Positions 7,102-8,716 of a stretch of DNA of 8,716 bases are shown here, one piece after another (positions within the stretch are counted from its first letter, which is position 1; each line of letters begins with the position of its first letter). This DNA comes from Candidatus Aminicenantota bacterium (GTDB lineage: Bacteria; Acidobacteriota; Aminicenantia; Aminicenantales; Aminicenantaceae). The notes beneath the pieces are model-generated. The model had not been told where the DNA came from. It did no database searches and worked only from the letters and a program-made list of their open reading frames with translations. The DNA lies in assembly GCA_023135995.1 (NCBI GenBank), contig JAGLRY010000056.1, forward strand, positions 1-8,716. Direction: 5' to 3'. The position numbers and the translations under genes were made by a program.

Positions 7102-7103
7102 AA
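7075..7103 (-). promoter_or_regulatory. Promoter of the Fic gene
   Basis: On the minus strand: TTGCTT (7103-7098), 17-bp spacer, TATCAT (7080-7075). The -10 is 5/6 to consensus and the -35 is 3/6. Expected start near 7068, leaving a leader of about 40 nt. Both hexamers lie within or against the arms of a perfect 10-bp inverted repeat, implying repression by occlusion. Confidence 0.6.
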
Positions 7104-7456
7104 TCTTTTTTAAAGCAATCTGCCATACCTTGAAACCTTCCTTATCTTCCTCAATTACCCTCCACTGACATCCTGAAAGAAGAGTATCACATCCAAAACG
7201 ACAAGGTCAACGGCTGGAAAAGAGTAATGGATCAACCGAAACCTCCAAACCATCCCCTTTAAGATAGACTCCACTCTCGAATCAGCACAAAGCAGATGAG
7301 GAGAGAAGGGAGTATTTCTGATGATTGTTATTCGCGAATTGTTGCGCTTTTGTGGCCATTGACCACGCTGTTTTAGCTGTGATACTCTCATCCCGGATAT
7401 CAACGAACAGTAATCGTGAAAAATAAGGATACAGACGAATGACTCCCCAACTTCCT
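7104..7456. other. Non-coding stretch upstream of Fic, possible gene debris
   Basis: About 350 bases with no convincing gene. A minus-strand ORF at 7155-7403 (82 codons) has no recognisable motif, no good SD and poor protein-like composition. On the plus strand, 7134-7262 reads without stop and encodes E-E-Y-H-I-Q-N-D-K-V-N-G-W near its middle, with plausible charge patterning but no start codon upstream of that motif. It may be the broken end of a lost gene. No hairpin terminator or RNA gene seen. Confidence 0.4.
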
Positions 7457-7483
7457 TGCAAAATCGATTGAATTCAATATAAT
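7456..7483 (+). promoter_or_regulatory. Promoter of the OYE-type reductase gene
   Basis: TTGCAA (7456-7461), 16-bp spacer, TATAAT (7478-7483, perfect -10). Expected start near 7490, giving a leader of about 100 nt that includes a small AAAAC/GTTTT inverted repeat at 7546-7558. The gene's SD, AGGAG at 7581-7585, lies 7 bases before the ATG. The palindrome between the hexamers suggests repressor control. Confidence 0.65.
7457..7478 (+). repeat. Right copy of the 22-bp direct repeat
   Basis: Partner of 5721-5742 (20/22 identical). Its last 12 bases, ATTGAATTCAAT (7467-7478), form a perfect palindrome; the left copy keeps 10 of the 12 paired positions. The repeat fills almost the whole -35 to -10 interval of the reductase promoter, so it could equally be an operator. 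Confidence 0.6.
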
Positions 7484-7592
7484 TTTTCTATACTCTCTAC
7501 CAAAGTAAACATGATGGATCTAATCCGAGTTCAGAGATCAACGTCAAAACACCGTTTTATTCGATAATATATATCAGTGAAGGAGTTTCAGG

Positions 7593-8716
7593 ATGTTACC
7601 TGGTGAGAAGAAGTATCCACACATATTTAGTCCGATCCAGATCGGAAAACTCTGGGCCAAAAACCGGATCAAGTATGCCTCCACCGAAACGAATTACAAC
7701 TATAGTGACGGGTTTGTGTCGGAGAAAGAGCTGGCGTATATCGAGGCCCATGCTCGGGGCGGTTCCGGGATCGTGACGACCCAGGGTGCCTATACGGACC
7801 CGCGCGGAGAAGGACAGGGATATGTCGGCATGATGGGCATCTGGGATGATAAATTTATCCCGGGATTGAAGAAAATGGCGGATGTGATCCATAAGGGTGA
7901 CGCTCTTGCCTGTCTTCAATTGATGCACTGTGGACGTGTGGGAGGAATAAACCTGGATTATACCGTTGGCCCTTCCGTCATTCAACAGAGGTTACGCCGG
8001 TTCCGTCCTCCACGGAAGATGAGCATCCCCGAGGTCGAGGAGTGCATCCAAGAACACATAGACGGTGCTCGCAGGGCTGTCGAGGCTGGATATGACATCA
8101 TCGAGATCTCCGGCATTGTGGGCTACTTGATCTCCAACTTTGTCTCATCTTACACGAATTGGCGGAGTGATGAGTATGGGGGTGATATCCACGGGCGATG
8201 CGCTTTCATGCGAAAGATCGTCGAAGGGGTCCGTGAGGAAGTGGGTCCGGATATCGCCGTAGGTATCCGCCTCTGTGGGTGGGAGATGCTGGATGACCGA
8301 GGAGGCAACACAGAGGACGAGAGCATGGAGTCGCTCAAGATCGCCGAGGCCGCTGGGTGTGACTACCTCAGTGTGACCGTGGGCTGGCAGGAATCCCTTG
8401 GCTCCGTCATCTCCAGGGATATCCCGATGGGCAAATGGCTCTACGTGGTAGAGCGCACAAAAAAGGCTCTGAATATTCCGATCAGCATGGCCTATCGTCT
8501 TTTTGTCCCTGAGATCCCTGAGAAAGCTATTGCCGAGGGCAAACTGGATATCTGGGAGATGTGCCGCCCGCAGATCGCCGACCCGGCCCTTCCTAACAAG
8601 ATCATGTGGGACAAACAGGAAGACATCATCCCCTGCATCGCTTGTCAGGTCTGTCTGGCTCGGCTTTTCCGGGATGCACCGGTCACGTGTACGGTTCGTC
8701 CCTCATGCAGTCATGA
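7593..8716 (+). CDS. Old Yellow Enzyme-family 2,4-dienoyl-CoA reductase/BaiCD-like oxidoreductase (5' part)
   Basis: 374 codons of an FMN TIM-barrel reductase, still open at the window edge; the family usually runs to ~650-680 aa with a C-terminal FAD/NAD(P) domain. Family segments: F-S-P-I-Q-I-G near the N-terminus, G-G-S-G-I-V-T-T-Q-G-A-Y-x-D-P-R-G, Q-L-M-H-C-G-R (H112), G-Y-L-I-S-N-F-V-S-S-Y-T-N-W-R-S-D-E-Y-G-G around Y178, and C348-x2-C351-x2-C354-x11-C366 at the expected [4Fe-4S] site between FMN and FAD domains. Y178 aligns with the catalytic Tyr166 of E. coli FadH. The FadH His252 position (G-W-H-E) reads G-W-Q-E here (Q266), and the OYE His/Asn ligand pair is absent (S-G-I-V-G-Y-L). 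It probably reduces an enoyl C=C with NAD(P)H; the exact substrate is unknown. The ATG is backed by AGGAG. Divergent from, and likely in one pathway with, the CoA-transferase/hydroxylase operon. Confidence 0.9.
   Translation, partial: MLPGEKKYPHIFSPIQIGKLWAKNRIKYASTETNYNYSDGFVSEKELAYIEAHARGGSGIVTTQGAYTDPRGEGQGYVGMMGIWDDKFIPGLKKMADVIHKGDALACLQLMHCGRVGGINLDYTVGPSVIQQRLRRFRPPRKMSIPEVEECIQEHIDGARRAVEAGYDIIEISGIVGYLISNFVSSYTNWRSDEYGGDIHGRCAFMRKIVEGVREEVGPDIAVGIRLCGWEMLDDRGGNTEDESMESLKIAEAAGCDYLSVTVGWQESLGSVISRDIPMGKWLYVVERTKKALNIPISMAYRLFVPEIPEKAIAEGKLDIWEMCRPQIADPALPNKIMWDKQEDIIPCIACQVCLARLFRDAPVTCTVRPSCSH

Larger units (their letters stand above)
5743..7478. mobile_element. Candidate accessory insert (Fic + hsdR remnant) between 22-bp direct repeats
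   Basis: The segment from the end of the left repeat through the right repeat holds only accessory material: the hsdR-like remnant, the Fic gene with its operators, and non-coding AT-rich DNA. The metabolic genes outside it point away on both sides with their own promoters intact. No transposase, integrase, tRNA or terminal inverted repeat is visible: the interior ends at 5743 and 7456 are not complementary. It is therefore not a recognisable transposon. A 22-bp direct repeat is long for a classical target duplication but would suit a recombination site or illegitimate capture. The insert model is inference. Confidence 0.45.

Noticed and set aside
7155..7403. Minus-strand 82-codon ORF as a gene
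   Set aside because: No recognisable domain, no convincing SD, and it sits in AT-rich DNA with competing open frames.
7596..8338. Minus-strand ORFs under the OYE gene
   Set aside because: Antisense shadows of a clear flavoenzyme reading frame on the plus strand.
4403..8716. Calling the locus a bile-acid 7-dehydroxylation (bai) operon
   Set aside because: CoA-transferase and OYE relatives alone are not diagnostic; no other bai-type genes are present and an XDH-type enzyme is not part of that pathway.
1..8716. CRISPR array, tRNA, rRNA, riboswitch or IS transposase
   Set aside because: No periodic repeats, cloverleaf-like segments or DDE-type ORFs were seen on either strand.

Overview
The window reads as mid-GC bacterial chromosome from an organism with anaerobic metabolism. 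That view rests on a molybdenum hydroxylase of the xanthine dehydrogenase family, a class III CoA-transferase, and an Old Yellow Enzyme-type reductase with a predicted [4Fe-4S] site. The mix would suit a Desulfobacterota-like or other syntrophic/anaerobic degrader, but nothing here fixes the taxon.

Layout. Bases 3-557 (+) are the 3' end of a TPR plus NTF2-like protein gene. It converges, across a 107-bp gap with no clear terminator, on a minus-strand operon at 5605-665. Read 5'->3' on the minus strand, the operon is: class III CoA-transferase (TTG start behind a very strong Shine-Dalgarno), FAD subunit, 2Fe-2S subunit, and molybdopterin subunit. All three junctions are the same 4-base ATGA stop/start overlap, so the four genes look translationally coupled. 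A near-consensus sigma70 promoter lies at 5675-5703 (-).

Bases 5721-7478 look like an accessory insert in what was once a short divergent control region. The segment is bounded by two 22-bp direct repeats (20/22 identical). It holds a class II Fic-family (AMP-transferase type) gene with a C-terminal winged helix and its own palindromic operator/promoter. Fused to the Fic stop codon by an ATGA overlap is a small ORF. Part of it resembles the C-terminal region of type I restriction subunit HsdR, and that similarity stops exactly where the left repeat begins. The rest of the segment (about 7104-7456) has no convincing gene.

From 7593 (+) to the window end is the N-terminal 374 codons of a 2,4-dienoyl-CoA-reductase/BaiCD-like flavoenzyme. 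It has its own promoter (TATAAT -10), which overlaps the right repeat. If the insert is removed, the CoA-transferase/hydroxylase operon and the reductase gene become a divergent pair about 250 bp apart.

Working model (inference): the CoA-transferase activates an organic acid as its CoA thioester, the three-subunit molybdenum enzyme hydroxylates or dehydrogenates it, and the flavoenzyme reduces a C=C bond in the same pathway. The substrate cannot be read from the sequence. Active-site comparisons argue against xanthine and against a 4-hydroxybenzoyl-CoA reductase-type enzyme.
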